From: Nibribacter roseus
Lineage (GTDB): Bacteria > Bacteroidota > Bacteroidia > Cytophagales > Hymenobacteraceae
DNA: 64,000 nt
Assembly: GCF_042662225.1 (NCBI RefSeq)
Contig: NZ_JBHSYQ010000003.1
Span: forward strand, 1,240,001 to 1,304,000
Direction: 5' to 3'
Shown here: positions 40,252-49,931 of the stretch, piece by piece
Layout: every line of letters starts with the position of its first letter
Position numbering within the stretch: the first letter of the stretch is position 1
Made by a program: the position numbers and the translations under genes
Notes under the pieces: generated by a model
Told to the model about the DNA's origin: nothing
Seen by the model: the letters and a program-made list of their open reading frames with translations, nothing else
Database searches by the model: none

Positions 40252-42593
40252 TAAAAAGGATACCCAATTGCCAGGTTCAGCACCCCAGAGCCAAAGAGGC
40301 CACTGGTGGGGCGGTCGGCGTAATTAGGATCACGGAGAGGGTAAGCCAGGTCTAGACGGATAACAAAGAACTGCACGTCAATGCGTAAGCCGGCACCGGC
40401 ACCTACAGCCAGTTCATTCAGGAAGTTGCCGCTGAATTGTCCGCCGGGGCGGTCTGGGTCTTCATTTACAAGCCAGATGTTACCGGCATCCACAAATACA
40501 GCTCCTTTCAGGTACGGGTCCATGAGCGGGAACCTGAACTCAGCGTTACCCTCCAGCCTGATGTCACCCACTTGGTCAAAGAAGGAGAAAGCGGGCGCCA
40601 CTCCGCCTTCACGGGTGACGGAGGTGGGGTCATAGGTTCCCGGTCCAATGCTACGAGCCGCAAACGCCCTGATGCTGTTAGGGCCACCTGCCCCGTATTG
40701 CTTGATATACGGCAACACTCTGGAGTTACCGTAGGGTAAGCCATAACCGCCAATAAAGCGCGTGGCTAATACCAGCTTATCAGTAATGTTAAAGTAGTAG
40801 CGTGTTTCTAAATCGGTCTTTACGTACTGCGAGATGGCCTGCCCATTCAAGGTGTTAGGAAAGTCAGGATCAGCGGGGCGGCCATTCTTTACTCTGAAAA
40901 TAAGTCCCCACAATCCGCCCGACATGTCAAGCCCTGGGCTGATGTAGAACTGGTGTTTTTTGCCTGCCACGCCTTGTGAGTTGTACACAAACCGGTAATT
41001 TCCCCCAATAATGAACTGCTGGTCAAAGCTTCGGGCCAGAAATGGTCTGTCTTCCAGAATCTTTTCAAACTCTGGGGTCACGCTGCCTAACCTGGAGAGC
41101 TGCACCTGCACGGGGTTGATGTAAATTTGAGTAGTAGCCCTTTGCCGCCAGTTGTAGCCGTACTCAAACGTGAATGAGTTCTGCTGGAAAAACTCCCGCC
41201 GGTCAATAAACCGGAAACCAAGCATAAACCTGGTACGGGGTTGGTACATACTATTAGATATTCTGATGTCGAATGGTGAAATAATGCGCGGAATGTGCAT
41301 TTCGGCATCGGCTCCAAGTTCAAAAGAAGTTAGGTTACTTGAGCGCTCAGGGGCTCCGCCTCCAGATTGCGATTCAATAGAGCCTATCAGGTTGAGCATC
41401 AATAGTTCGGCACCCCTCAAAGCATTTCGGTTTCTGAAGTTAATCCTGATGCCGGGCCCTGCGTAGCCATTCGACTTGGTAACCATGAGCACCTCGGCCT
41501 GCAGTGACTTTTTCTTGGCTTGGGTAAGCAGAATGTCTGCGTTCAGCAAGCCATTTCGGCCAACAGAATCAAGGGGCGTGAACCTTACTTCGGCAAACTT
41601 GAAAGTGCCCAAATCCATGAGGCGGTTGATGGTCTGCAAATGTTTCTTGCGGCTGTAATAGTCATCATTGGTAATAAATACCGCGTTTAGAATTGCCCTT
41701 GCCTTAAAGGTCTCCTCATCTGGGTAATACTTATAGTTTTCATACTGAACTGGCGGAGCCTGAGGGTCAAGGGTGTCACCAGAAGCGAAGTCAGAGTAAA
41801 TAGTTACCTGGTTATAGCGGTACGGAATGAGAGCTTTGTTAGGTGCTTCGCGTTTAATGCGCACATACACATCTACCTTGTTGTTTTGGGTACTGTCTAC
41901 GTGGAATACCAGGTAATTCTCGTCAAAGAAAAAGTAGCCTTCTTCTTTTAAGACTTCGTTTATTCTCAGCCGCTCGGCAATAAGGGTCTGTAGATTATAA
42001 GGGTCGCCCACTTTTAGCAGTGAGTTAGGCTCAGTGGCTCTTATTCGTTCAGAAATACTGTCCTGTTCCTGCGGGAATTGTATCTTCTGGATGGTATACT
42101 GCTTTTGTACAGTGGCCGTATAATGTACACTAGCCATTTTCTTTTTGCTGGTGCTGTCTACCTCATAGGCAATGGCAGGGTTAAAATAACCCAGGTTGTA
42201 GAGCCGGTTTGCCATTTGACCCTGTACTTTCTCTGGATAAGCTTCGCTGAGTAAAACCGGCGGTTGACCCAGTCTGGTTTTAATCCATTTGGCAATGCCT
42301 TTGTTTTCTTTGTTTCCGCCAAAGGCATTGTAGATCCAGAGTTTAGGGCGCATGCCTAGAAAAGAGGAGTTAGGTTGCGGCCGAATGGCCTCCTGGAGTT
42401 CCCCTTCCAGGTCTTTGGTGGCCGTTTCAGGATATTCAGATTTCACCGTGATGTCGCCGCCAATGTAGAGGTAATCACCCTGGGGCACACTCTTGGTGCT
42501 GCTGCACCCTGCCAATGAGAAAAGAACAAGCAGAATCAGCCCTAAGAGTGCAGGAGAGGAGGTGCGCAAAATATGGGTAAAGTGTATGGTCAT
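40251..42593 (-). CDS. tamL: TamL, lipidated TamA-type outer-membrane assembly barrel
   Basis: The 780-residue protein has a lipoprotein signal (lipobox FSLAGC, Cys30). POTRA-like repeats fill about 40-340 (KQYTIQKIQFPQEQDSISER, YNLQTLIAERLRINEVLKEEGY, DDYYSRKKHLQTINRLMDLGTF), and the Omp85 barrel carries GGPNSIRAFAARSIGP near 630 and ends in Phe (LAIGYPF). In Bacteroidota this lipid-anchored TamA partners TamB to move or insert lipids and outer-membrane proteins. Its ATG overlaps the tamB stop as TAATG, so the two are translationally coupled. Confidence 0.93.
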   Translation of the reverse strand: MTIHFTHILRTSSPALLGLILLVLFSLAGCSSTKSVPQGDYLYIGGDITVKSEYPETATKDLEGELQEAIRPQPNSSFLGMRPKLWIYNAFGGNKENKGIAKWIKTRLGQPPVLLSEAYPEKVQGQMANRLYNLGYFNPAIAYEVDSTSKKKMASVHYTATVQKQYTIQKIQFPQEQDSISERIRATEPNSLLKVGDPYNLQTLIAERLRINEVLKEEGYFFFDENYLVFHVDSTQNNKVDVYVRIKREAPNKALIPYRYNQVTIYSDFASGDTLDPQAPPVQYENYKYYPDEETFKARAILNAVFITNDDYYSRKKHLQTINRLMDLGTFKFAEVRFTPLDSVGRNGLLNADILLTQAKKKSLQAEVLMVTKSNGYAGPGIRINFRNRNALRGAELLMLNLIGSIESQSGGGAPERSSNLTSFELGADAEMHIPRIISPFDIRISNSMYQPRTRFMLGFRFIDRREFFQQNSFTFEYGYNWRQRATTQIYINPVQVQLSRLGSVTPEFEKILEDRPFLARSFDQQFIIGGNYRFVYNSQGVAGKKHQFYISPGLDMSGGLWGLIFRVKNGRPADPDFPNTLNGQAISQYVKTDLETRYYFNITDKLVLATRFIGGYGLPYGNSRVLPYIKQYGAGGPNSIRAFAARSIGPGTYDPTSVTREGGVAPAFSFFDQVGDIRLEGNAEFRFPLMDPYLKGAVFVDAGNIWLVNEDPDRPGGQFSGNFLNELAVGAGAGLRIDVQFFVIRLDLAYPLRDPNYADRPTSGLFGSGVLNLAIGYPF

Positions 42594-45500
42594 TATTTTA
42601 CTTTTCCGGTGTTTTTGAAAAGCTCAGACAGGTTGTCGTACTCTTTCTGGTAAATAAGCGTCAGGCCTGTTCTCATGAGCTGCCCGTCTAAGAAGCCTTC
42701 GTAGCTGTTCTGGCGGAAAACCCGCATCCGCAGGCGCCCGTCTGGCGTGATGGAATATTCCACAGAGACATCGCCGGCAAACCCACTGGCATTTGCCGTC
42801 GCACCTTGGTCACTGCCCTCCAAGTCAAAGTTTTTGCCGAAACGTATAGTTAACCTGTCATTCAGCAACTGTTGCTGTAGGGCCACGTTAAGTTGGGTGC
42901 GGTTCTCGGCTTCGCCGGTAGAATAGTCTTCATAAGAGTTAACCCCTAAATCAAGGCCAAGTCCGCCCAGGTATTTTCCGGTGAGGGCGTTAAGCTGGTC
43001 TGTGAGCACCCCGCTGGCACTGCCGCGCAGGGCGCCGCCAAGGCCGCCGCCGCCAGAGCTGGCCAATGGGTCAGGCGCCATAAACCTGCCCAGTACCAAA
43101 AGCGAGAATACTTGTTTGGTGCGTTCAGATTCCTGGGTAGGTTGGCTTAACTGCTCTAGTCGGGCCTCAATGTCGCCCTCACCACGGGCCTCGTCTTCTA
43201 ACTCTATGTTGAAAGAGATGGCAGGGTTCATGAGCTCTCCTTTCATGTTCAGGTGTACCTCAAACGGTAACTTCTGCTTGTATTGGTCCGGCACTTCGGA
43301 GAGTTGCGAAGCCATGAGTTCATACGGGGCCGCATCTACATTGTAAATAGCCGTAATGTTGGCGTCAGCGTCAAACATGTCTCCGTTCCAGACAATGTAG
43401 CTTTCCGGCGAAATCTCAAACCGGCGCTCTACCAGTTCATATAAACTCATCTCATAAGCTCCCTCTGTCACATCAAAGCGGCCAGTCAGGGTAATATCTT
43501 CGTTTACGTCATACCCCACATTAAGGGTGGAATTGCCTCGCACAGTTAGGTGATCACCGGCGTTGGCGTCTACAATTACCGTTATAGGTACATCGTCAGT
43601 AATGCTCAAGGTCATGGTCAGGTCAATGCCCTGTACTACTGCGTCTACCGTATCTATTTCTTTCTGCCGACCCAGGAAGCGGTTGCGGGTACTGTCAACA
43701 TCTACAAAAACAACTATGCCTTCCCTGCTCGGGGTAACAGGCTCATCGGGCATTACATACGTGAAGTTAGAGTTAGGCCCAACGGTAACGGTGGTATTGA
43801 TGATGGGCACATTCAGGTCGCCGGTAATGCGGGTGTCGCTGTCTACATATACAGTGCCGTAATACAGCGAATTGTCAGCTGCTGTGCTGTTGATCGCCAA
43901 AAAGTCATCGGTAGTGGCGCGCAGGTCAAACCGGTAGTCAAGGAAGTTGGTAGTCAGAATTTGTCCGTTGATCACGGCTTGGTTGCCCAGAGAGTCCAGC
44001 AGCGCAAACTCATCGAACCGGATGCCCTGGTTATTGATGGTTAGGCGCTCATCTGGTACGCGGTATACAGAGTTGAGCATGGCTACGTTGAAGGCGGCGT
44101 CATTAAACCTTAGATCGCCTGCCACGCTGGGGTTTTCCATAGTGCCCCTAATCGCAACCGAGCCTAATATGGCACCGCTCATATCTTTGAGCATGCCATA
44201 GGTGAAAGGCTGAACACTGGCCAGGTTGAACTGCTCAAAGTTCACGTCAAAAGACATAGGCTGATCTCCAGTGGCCAAATAATAACCGCCTAAAGTAACG
44301 TTGTTGCCGTTGCCGGTTAGGGCGGCGGTTACTTCGTAGCGGCTGCCACCAGCATTTCTGGCATCAAGGGTCAGGTCACCCACCGGCATGTTCTGGTATT
44401 TAAAGTTGGCCAGATTCATATCTGCCGTAAAGGTCAAATCGCCTGTGGGGTCAGTGATGGTGGCTTGTCCGTTCAAAGTACCGTCTATCAGGCTGTCTTG
44501 CTGCATAATGGCGCGGGCGAAGTACCCTACATCAATGTTCTGCAGGTTCACGCTGAGCGGTGAGGTGCGGCTGTTGGGGTTCTGGCTCTGCAGGTTAATG
44601 GCCATGGGCCCATTGGAGAGATTCAGATTGTTTGCCACCATGGCACCTGACTCTGTAAAATAGCGGATAAAATTATCAGGCGTTACCTGCCAAGGGTCTC
44701 GGTTGAGTAGCAGGTCTGGAGCCAAGCTGATCTCAAAGCCTCCGGCTATCTGCTGGAGGCGCAGCCCAATATGCGATTCGTCTTCTCCGGCTTCACTTAC
44801 ATTGGCAGCCCGCAAGGCCACCACGTTGTCTTGCACGTTGCCGCTCAAGACAATGTTATTAGCCCTAAAGGAAGTGTCTTGCCTGATTTGGTTGGCCCTG
44901 ATGTTGTAGTTCAGCTGGTCAGGGTTAGAGTCTACGGCCAGTGCAATAGAATCTAACCGGAAGCCGCTGTAGCGCATCCTCGGAATTTGCCCTACTATCT
45001 GCAGGTTAGCAGTTCTGCTGTCATATGAGCCATATAATGTATCTAGCCGAAGCCGGTCGAGGCCTGGAACAAAGGCGGTGAGCACCCTTGGCTTGTGTAA
45101 GTCTAAACCAAAGGTAAACTGCTGGGGCCGGTCAGGCGTTTGGAAAGGGTCACCATCCAGGTCATAGTACCGGTCAATGTGCGCCATGAGCACGGGTGCC
45201 AATTCACCCAACGGGATGTTGCCGTCTAAGAAGCCCGTCAAAACATCTGAGTTGATGCGTAACTCTGTTTGGCCTGGCCGCTGGGCCAGCGTCACGTTTA
45301 ACGTGTCAAATTCAATGAGCTGGTTGTTAGTGGTAATGGCTGCATCAGTAGCCGAGATGGTGGCATCCAAAGTGTTAATATTGGCCCCGTTGATGTCTAC
45401 TTTTATATCGCCGCGCAACCGGAGGTCTTCAGGGTACAGGTTTAGTGCCTGAAAATCTATGGAGCGGATGTTAGTGTTCAGGTTTACTACCGGCTCTTCG

Positions 45501-47599
45501 CCTCTTAAGTTAATGGTGCCATTGATGTCAAAATCCAGGTTTTCGTCTTGGGTGCTGGTGGCGTTAACGGCATAACTGTTACGGTTGGCGTCTACATCAA
45601 AGGCAATGCCTTGGTAGTTATAGCCGTTGTATTCCAGACTTTGCACCGTTCCCTCAATGTTGGCAACCATATTTTCTGGTGTAATGCCCGTGCCGTCAAT
45701 ATTGGCTACCAAGGTGGCCCGGCCCAAGGTAGTATCTTGCAGCAGCCTGCCTAAATCAAACCTGATCAGCCGAACGGTACCGTCTATCTGCTCCTGGCCC
45801 GGTGCTCTGCCTGGCTCCATGTCAATTTTGGCTATGGCGTTGCCGAAGGTGGTACGAAGAGTGGCATCTACATCAAACGCGGTCATGGAGCCGCTGAAAG
45901 AACCTTCTAAGTCAATAGAGGGCGGTAAGGTAATATTGGCTGGCAGGGTACCCGCCGGAAGCAATGATTTTATATCAGCGGCGGTAGTGTGCAGGCGGTT
46001 CACCTGTACGTTGGCAAAAAGATTGTCTACGTTAGGCAAGCCTCTAATGCGGCCGCTAGCGGCCAGTTCGGTGTTGCGCCACCCGCTTACGCGCAGGTTA
46101 CTGATGAGCAGGTTGTCCATGCGCCCGTTCACGGAGCCGTTCAGCCGGACGGTTTGGTTCAGGTTTCCTGCAATAGGAGGTTGGTTTGCCAAGGCCGGCT
46201 GCAAAAGTGCAATGTCCTCAAAACCGATGTACGTGTTTTCAAAGTCGGCGTTCAGCGTGAGTTTGCTAAGATCTTCGGCGGCTGTTTCTAAAGACGGATA
46301 TCCTACTCTGATGTGGCGGGCAATGCGGCTGTTTCCGGTTTTCAGCACCAGGTCGTTCAGCTCGGTCTGCACTGAGTCAAACACAATGCCGGCGGTAAAC
46401 CGCTCTATTTCAAAGCCGCTTTGCTCCTGAAAACTCAGTTGGTTTAATTGGGCTGTAGTGCTGTTGTTGCTGAAGTAGAGGTCTTGCAGCTGTATGTTAA
46501 GGTTCCGGGCCAGCAGGTAGTTAGGGTCTAAGCCTTTGGGCTGCTTAGGCGCGTCATAATTAGTAAAAGATGCATCTACCTCAGTTACGTTCAGTTTGTC
46601 TAGCCGCACCACCCAGTTCACGGTTTGTCCGGTAGACTTTTCTACAGACTTCTCCAGTGCCTCAATTACTTTTTTGGGGTTCACCACGCGGTACTCAGCG
46701 GGCAGGTCGGCGTTGTGGCCGTACGCGAGCACGCTGTTGTGCAGCTCCAGCGTGTTCAGGTCAATGCGGGTTTCCTCCAGATTAATATCCTGCGCATCTA
46801 AGCGCGCGGTACCAATGTTGGCGTCAATGTACTGGCGCGACACCCCGTTCCGGTACTTCAGCTTTACCCGGTCTAAGGCCACGTTCTTCAGCCCAAACTG
46901 CATGGTCAGGGGCGTTTCCTCTTCAGTGTCTGGCGGCACTTTGGTTTGCACCATGTCTACCCAGGTATCTTTCAGGGCAATGTCTCCAATGCGATAGATT
47001 TCTTTTTCCAGGTCCAGCTCATCCATGCCCACATTCAGGTTGCCTACGCGGGTACGCACGTTCTGGCCGTTTACCTCGTCTTTATAGGTCAGGTAGATGT
47101 TCTGTAAATCAATGGAGCCAATGTCATAGGTAAAGCCAGCACTGGTGGTGTCAACGGCGGCAGTGTCAGCGGGCGTGGCAAAGGCTTCTAAAATGTAGTT
47201 AAAGTTAAAGGCGCTGTCGGGCAGGGTGCGTTCAATGTGGGCAGTGGCGTTGCGCAACTCCAATGACGATAAACCTACTTTAGACTGAATAAGCCCAAAG
47301 ATGTCAAGATTGGCCGCCAAATGCTCCGAGTACCAGAGCGTATCGCCTTGCCGGTCTTCCAGGTACACGTTTTCCAGCAGTAGGTCTTTACGTAGGTCGC
47401 TCCGGAACTTGCCAATTTCCACCTTAGTGCCAATCTTGTTCTCTAGCCAGTTTTCCGCTTTCTGGGTGGCAAAATCCTGTACAGCCGGAATCAGAAGTGC
47501 CACCCAAATCAGCACCACCAGAAACAGAATAGAGCCAATTATCCAGAGGATGACTGACAGCGTTTTGAGCGTATATTTTTTAAGAGTATGCGTAGACAA
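42593..47599 (-). CDS. tamB: TamB, translocation and assembly module inner-membrane protein
   Basis: This 1668-residue AsmA/TamB-type protein has one N-terminal membrane helix (about 12-38, LSVILWIIGSILFLVVLIWVALLI split here), a very long periplasmic beta-helical body with repeated strand patterns, and the C-terminal TamB domain with GRFDVTEGAYEMSLY, ESYIVWNGDMFDADANI and SVEYSITPDGRLRMRVFRQN. It is thought to form a hydrophobic groove across the periplasm to TamL. The first codon is TTG; an in-frame stop lies six codons upstream with no ATG between, and the next Met is far inside, so TTG is the likely start. The stop overlaps the tamL ATG. Confidence 0.93.
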   Translation of the reverse strand: MSTHTLKKYTLKTLSVILWIIGSILFLVVLIWVALLIPAVQDFATQKAENWLENKIGTKVEIGKFRSDLRKDLLLENVYLEDRQGDTLWYSEHLAANLDIFGLIQSKVGLSSLELRNATAHIERTLPDSAFNFNYILEAFATPADTAAVDTTSAGFTYDIGSIDLQNIYLTYKDEVNGQNVRTRVGNLNVGMDELDLEKEIYRIGDIALKDTWVDMVQTKVPPDTEEETPLTMQFGLKNVALDRVKLKYRNGVSRQYIDANIGTARLDAQDINLEETRIDLNTLELHNSVLAYGHNADLPAEYRVVNPKKVIEALEKSVEKSTGQTVNWVVRLDKLNVTEVDASFTNYDAPKQPKGLDPNYLLARNLNIQLQDLYFSNNSTTAQLNQLSFQEQSGFEIERFTAGIVFDSVQTELNDLVLKTGNSRIARHIRVGYPSLETAAEDLSKLTLNADFENTYIGFEDIALLQPALANQPPIAGNLNQTVRLNGSVNGRMDNLLISNLRVSGWRNTELAASGRIRGLPNVDNLFANVQVNRLHTTAADIKSLLPAGTLPANITLPPSIDLEGSFSGSMTAFDVDATLRTTFGNAIAKIDMEPGRAPGQEQIDGTVRLIRFDLGRLLQDTTLGRATLVANIDGTGITPENMVANIEGTVQSLEYNGYNYQGIAFDVDANRNSYAVNATSTQDENLDFDINGTINLRGEEPVVNLNTNIRSIDFQALNLYPEDLRLRGDIKVDINGANINTLDATISATDAAITTNNQLIEFDTLNVTLAQRPGQTELRINSDVLTGFLDGNIPLGELAPVLMAHIDRYYDLDGDPFQTPDRPQQFTFGLDLHKPRVLTAFVPGLDRLRLDTLYGSYDSRTANLQIVGQIPRMRYSGFRLDSIALAVDSNPDQLNYNIRANQIRQDTSFRANNIVLSGNVQDNVVALRAANVSEAGEDESHIGLRLQQIAGGFEISLAPDLLLNRDPWQVTPDNFIRYFTESGAMVANNLNLSNGPMAINLQSQNPNSRTSPLSVNLQNIDVGYFARAIMQQDSLIDGTLNGQATITDPTGDLTFTADMNLANFKYQNMPVGDLTLDARNAGGSRYEVTAALTGNGNNVTLGGYYLATGDQPMSFDVNFEQFNLASVQPFTYGMLKDMSGAILGSVAIRGTMENPSVAGDLRFNDAAFNVAMLNSVYRVPDERLTINNQGIRFDEFALLDSLGNQAVINGQILTTNFLDYRFDLRATTDDFLAINSTAADNSLYYGTVYVDSDTRITGDLNVPIINTTVTVGPNSNFTYVMPDEPVTPSREGIVVFVDVDSTRNRFLGRQKEIDTVDAVVQGIDLTMTLSITDDVPITVIVDANAGDHLTVRGNSTLNVGYDVNEDITLTGRFDVTEGAYEMSLYELVERRFEISPESYIVWNGDMFDADANITAIYNVDAAPYELMASQLSEVPDQYKQKLPFEVHLNMKGELMNPAISFNIELEDEARGEGDIEARLEQLSQPTQESERTKQVFSLLVLGRFMAPDPLASSGGGGLGGALRGSASGVLTDQLNALTGKYLGGLGLDLGVNSYEDYSTGEAENRTQLNVALQQQLLNDRLTIRFGKNFDLEGSDQGATANASGFAGDVSVEYSITPDGRLRMRVFRQNSYEGFLDGQLMRTGLTLIYQKEYDNLSELFKNTGKVK

Positions 47600-47691
47600 A
47601 ATCTCTATATAGTATTATGATAAGATGATACTTGTACTCAAGAGAGAGAACAGTGGTTACATTAGAAACAGCCAGTTCAGAAGAAGGTTAA

Positions 47692-47731
47692 CTGTTTTTG
47701 ACCTCCTTTTAGAAAAACAGGCCAAAAACAG
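47692..47731. repeat. Intergenic palindromic element, copy 17, in a divergent gap
   Basis: The copy reads CTGTTTTTGACCTCCTTTTAG then AAAAACAGGCCAAAAACAG. It lies between the starts of tamB and the ion channel gene, so it cannot serve as a 3'-end terminator. Confidence 0.7.
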
Positions 47732-47807
47732 CCTTACAAGCGAAGTGTGTCTAAAATATACTTAGCTGCCTTGCTTGCGTATGGGGTAGAAAACAGCAGT
47801 GCCTCTC

Positions 47808-48674
47808 ATGCGCCCATATTCCTCTACCAAGCCCCAACCTTCTGATTCTGCCCTCACCCAAGAGCGTCGCCAACTGCTGCGCCGGATTCAGCATGCTTTA
47901 GAAGGACCCATGATTTTTCTGGGTTTTGTGTGGCTGGTGCTGTTGGTGGTAGAGTTTATCAGGGGCTTGGGGCCGGTGCTGGAGTTGGTGAACTATTGTA
48001 TCTGGGGAATTTTCATACTGGACTTTCTGCTGAGGTTTTTTCTGGCTCCAGAGAAGGCACTGTTCCTGAAAGAAAATTGGCTCACGGCTATTTCACTCGT
48101 GGTGCCTGCCTTGCGGATATTTAGGTTAGCCCGGTTCTGGCGCGTGTTCCGTACGGTGCGGGCGGTGCGGGGTATTCGGCTGGTGCGGGTGCTAAGTTCC
48201 CTAAACCGGGGTATGAAAAGCTTGGGAGCCACCATGGGGCGGCGGGGCTTCGGCTATATGATGGCCTTGACGCTGGCGGTGCTGCTGGCGGGTTCAGCAG
48301 GTATGTACGCTTTTGAAAAAGAAGCCGATAACGGTTTAGCCACCTACGGGGAAGCCCTGTGGTGGACCGCCATGATTTTGATTTCATTGGGCAGCGAATA
48401 TTGGCCACAAACGCCCGAGGGGAGGGCTCTTTGCTTCGTGCTGGCCCTGTACGGTTTTGCGGTGTTTGGGTACTTTACAGCTTTACTGGCTAGTTTCTTT
48501 TTAGACCGAGACGCCGCCAGCAAAGAAACCGAAATAGCCGGAGCCAGCCAATTGGCACAGTTGCACCAAGAGGTAAGAGAACTAAAAGAAACGCTGTTGA
48601 CTACGCTGGCCCAGCAAAATCAGCCTAAAGGCTCTGATGGTAATACCTCTGCAAATGGGGGAAAGGAAGACTGA
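47808..48674 (+). CDS. Voltage-gated-type ion channel with a non-canonical selectivity filter
   Basis: I choose the ATG at 47808 (288 residues); a GTG three codons earlier is possible. The protein has hydrophobic segments around 35-53 and 63-80, and an Arg-rich S4-like helix LRIFRLARFWRVFRTVRAVR with Arg about every third position. Then come S5 (MMALTLAVLLAGSAGMYAF), a pore helix WTAMILISLGSEYW and S6 (ALCFVLALYGFAVFGYFTALLASFFL). A coiled-coil-like tail (LAQLHQEVRELKETLLTTLA) ends it, perhaps for assembly. The filter reads SLGSEYWP where K+ channels have TVGYGD, so ion selectivity is open. Confidence 0.85.
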   Translation: MRPYSSTKPQPSDSALTQERRQLLRRIQHALEGPMIFLGFVWLVLLVVEFIRGLGPVLELVNYCIWGIFILDFLLRFFLAPEKALFLKENWLTAISLVVPALRIFRLARFWRVFRTVRAVRGIRLVRVLSSLNRGMKSLGATMGRRGFGYMMALTLAVLLAGSAGMYAFEKEADNGLATYGEALWWTAMILISLGSEYWPQTPEGRALCFVLALYGFAVFGYFTALLASFFLDRDAASKETEIAGASQLAQLHQEVRELKETLLTTLAQQNQPKGSDGNTSANGGKED

Positions 48675-48712
48675 GAGCAGTTGTTGTAGCTCTGCAAAAG
48701 ATGGGGGGAGAG

Positions 48713-48752
48713 CTGTTTTTGGTCTGATTTTCTAAAAACAGGCCAAAAACAA
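48713..48752. repeat. Intergenic palindromic element, copy 18
   Basis: The copy reads CTGTTTTTGGTCTGATTTTC, TA, then AAAACAGGCCAAAAACAA in a convergent gap. Confidence 0.7.
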
Positions 48753-48764
48753 CTTTAAACAAGG

Positions 48765-49202
48765 TTAATAAAGCGGCTTGCGCATCTGATAGTGCTGTAC
48801 CTCTCCGAAGAGAAGGTGCGTGGGGTGTTCTTCGGTGAACCCGTTACGCTTGTAGAAGTTTTTGGCGTACTCACGGGCCTGCACAATTAACTCTTTGGCT
48901 CCCAATTTACGCGCTTCTTCTTCCACGGCCTGCAATAATCTACGGCCTACCTGCTTGTTCTGGTATTTAGGGCCAACCGCCAGAAAGCGCAACTGAGCCT
49001 CGGTGTCAGATTCCATGTGTACGCGGCACCCCCCCATAATTTCACCAGAATCTTCATTGATGGCCATTAAATGTACGGCGGTGTCGTCGTCTTCCATGCG
49101 CTCACTGCCAAGAGGCTGGTGCCAGGGGCGCCGTAACATTTCGTAGCGTAAGCGGTAATATTGTTCAAACTCGTGAAAAGTCGATGGTTTTATAATCTGC
49201 AT
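48765..49202 (-). CDS. GNAT-family N-acetyltransferase
   Basis: The 145-residue protein has the acetyl-CoA-binding motif A LRFLAVGPKYQNKQVGRRLL (the Q/R-x2-G-x-G/R turn is Q-N-K-Q-V-G-R-R), preceded by GEIMGGCRVHMES and followed by LIVQAREYAKNFYKRNGFTE. It fits a small cytoplasmic acyltransferase of ElaA/YjcF-like size. The acceptor substrate is unknown. It is a single gene in a convergent arrangement with the ion channel gene. Confidence 0.88.
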   Translation of the reverse strand: MQIIKPSTFHEFEQYYRLRYEMLRRPWHQPLGSERMEDDDTAVHLMAINEDSGEIMGGCRVHMESDTEAQLRFLAVGPKYQNKQVGRRLLQAVEEEARKLGAKELIVQAREYAKNFYKRNGFTEEHPTHLLFGEVQHYQMRKPLY

Positions 49203-49314
49203 GACTGCGTAATTAATCTCAATTCTTTAAAATCGCCTAAATCTACTAAGTTTGTTTCTCATAAAGCAACCAAAGTAGGTACTATATACTATCCTTTTAC
49301 CTTAAATTTTTGTT

Positions 49315-49806
49315 ATGCCCTCATTTGACATTGTAAGCAAAGTAGATCCCCAGACCTTAGACAACGCCATAAATACGGTAAAGAAGGAGATTCAGACACG
49401 CTATGACTTCCGTGACACCAAAGGCTCTGTAGAGTTAGACAAAAAGTCTAATGTGGTGCACATCACCACAGAGAACGACATGCGCCTGCGTCAGATTGAA
49501 GACATTATCTTGAGCAAAATAGTAAAGCAGCAGATAGACGCCACCGCCCTTGACTTCAGCAACGAAGCCCAACCCAGCGGGCCTATGGTCAAGAAAGATG
49601 TGAAGGTTCGGGCCGGTATTGACAAAGAAGACGCCAAAAAAATTGTAAAGCTCATCAAAGATAGCAAGCTAAAAGTTACCCCGGCCATAATGGATGACCA
49701 GGTACGCGTTACCGGCAAAAAGATAGATGATTTACAAGATGTTATAGCCATGCTGCGCGGTGCCGAACTAGGTTTTCCGGTACAGTTCGTGAACATGAAA
49801 TCTTAG
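49315..49806 (+). CDS. yajQ: YajQ-family nucleotide-binding protein
   Basis: The 163-residue protein begins MPSFDIVSKVDPQTLDNAIN, the family signature, and continues with TRYDFRDTKGSVELD, ENDMRLRQIEDIILSKIVKQ and VRVTGKKIDDLQDVIAMLRG. YajQ proteins bind nucleic acid or nucleotides, and some bind cyclic di-GMP and act as effectors. Whether this one does cannot be told from sequence. It is a single gene. Confidence 0.95.
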   Translation: MPSFDIVSKVDPQTLDNAINTVKKEIQTRYDFRDTKGSVELDKKSNVVHITTENDMRLRQIEDIILSKIVKQQIDATALDFSNEAQPSGPMVKKDVKVRAGIDKEDAKKIVKLIKDSKLKVTPAIMDDQVRVTGKKIDDLQDVIAMLRGAELGFPVQFVNMKS

Positions 49807-49931
49807 GCTGCTTGGTTTGGCTTGCATCAGTTCTTTTGTTCACCACCCATGGGCCTAACTAAGTAGTACAAGCTGCGTTTAATTGCTTTATCTTGCTGCG
49901 CTATAGCTACTACTTATTATAACCTAAAACT

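Noticed and set aside
46596..46997. 133-codon plus-strand frame inside tamB, and similar long antisense frames in mfd, ppk1 and tamB
   Set aside because: The sense frames are certain by motif and the antisense translations show no domain pattern.
49807..49931. Manganese (yybP-ykoY) riboswitch before the TerC gene
   Set aside because: The 125-bp gap shows no matching paired elements or conserved loops.
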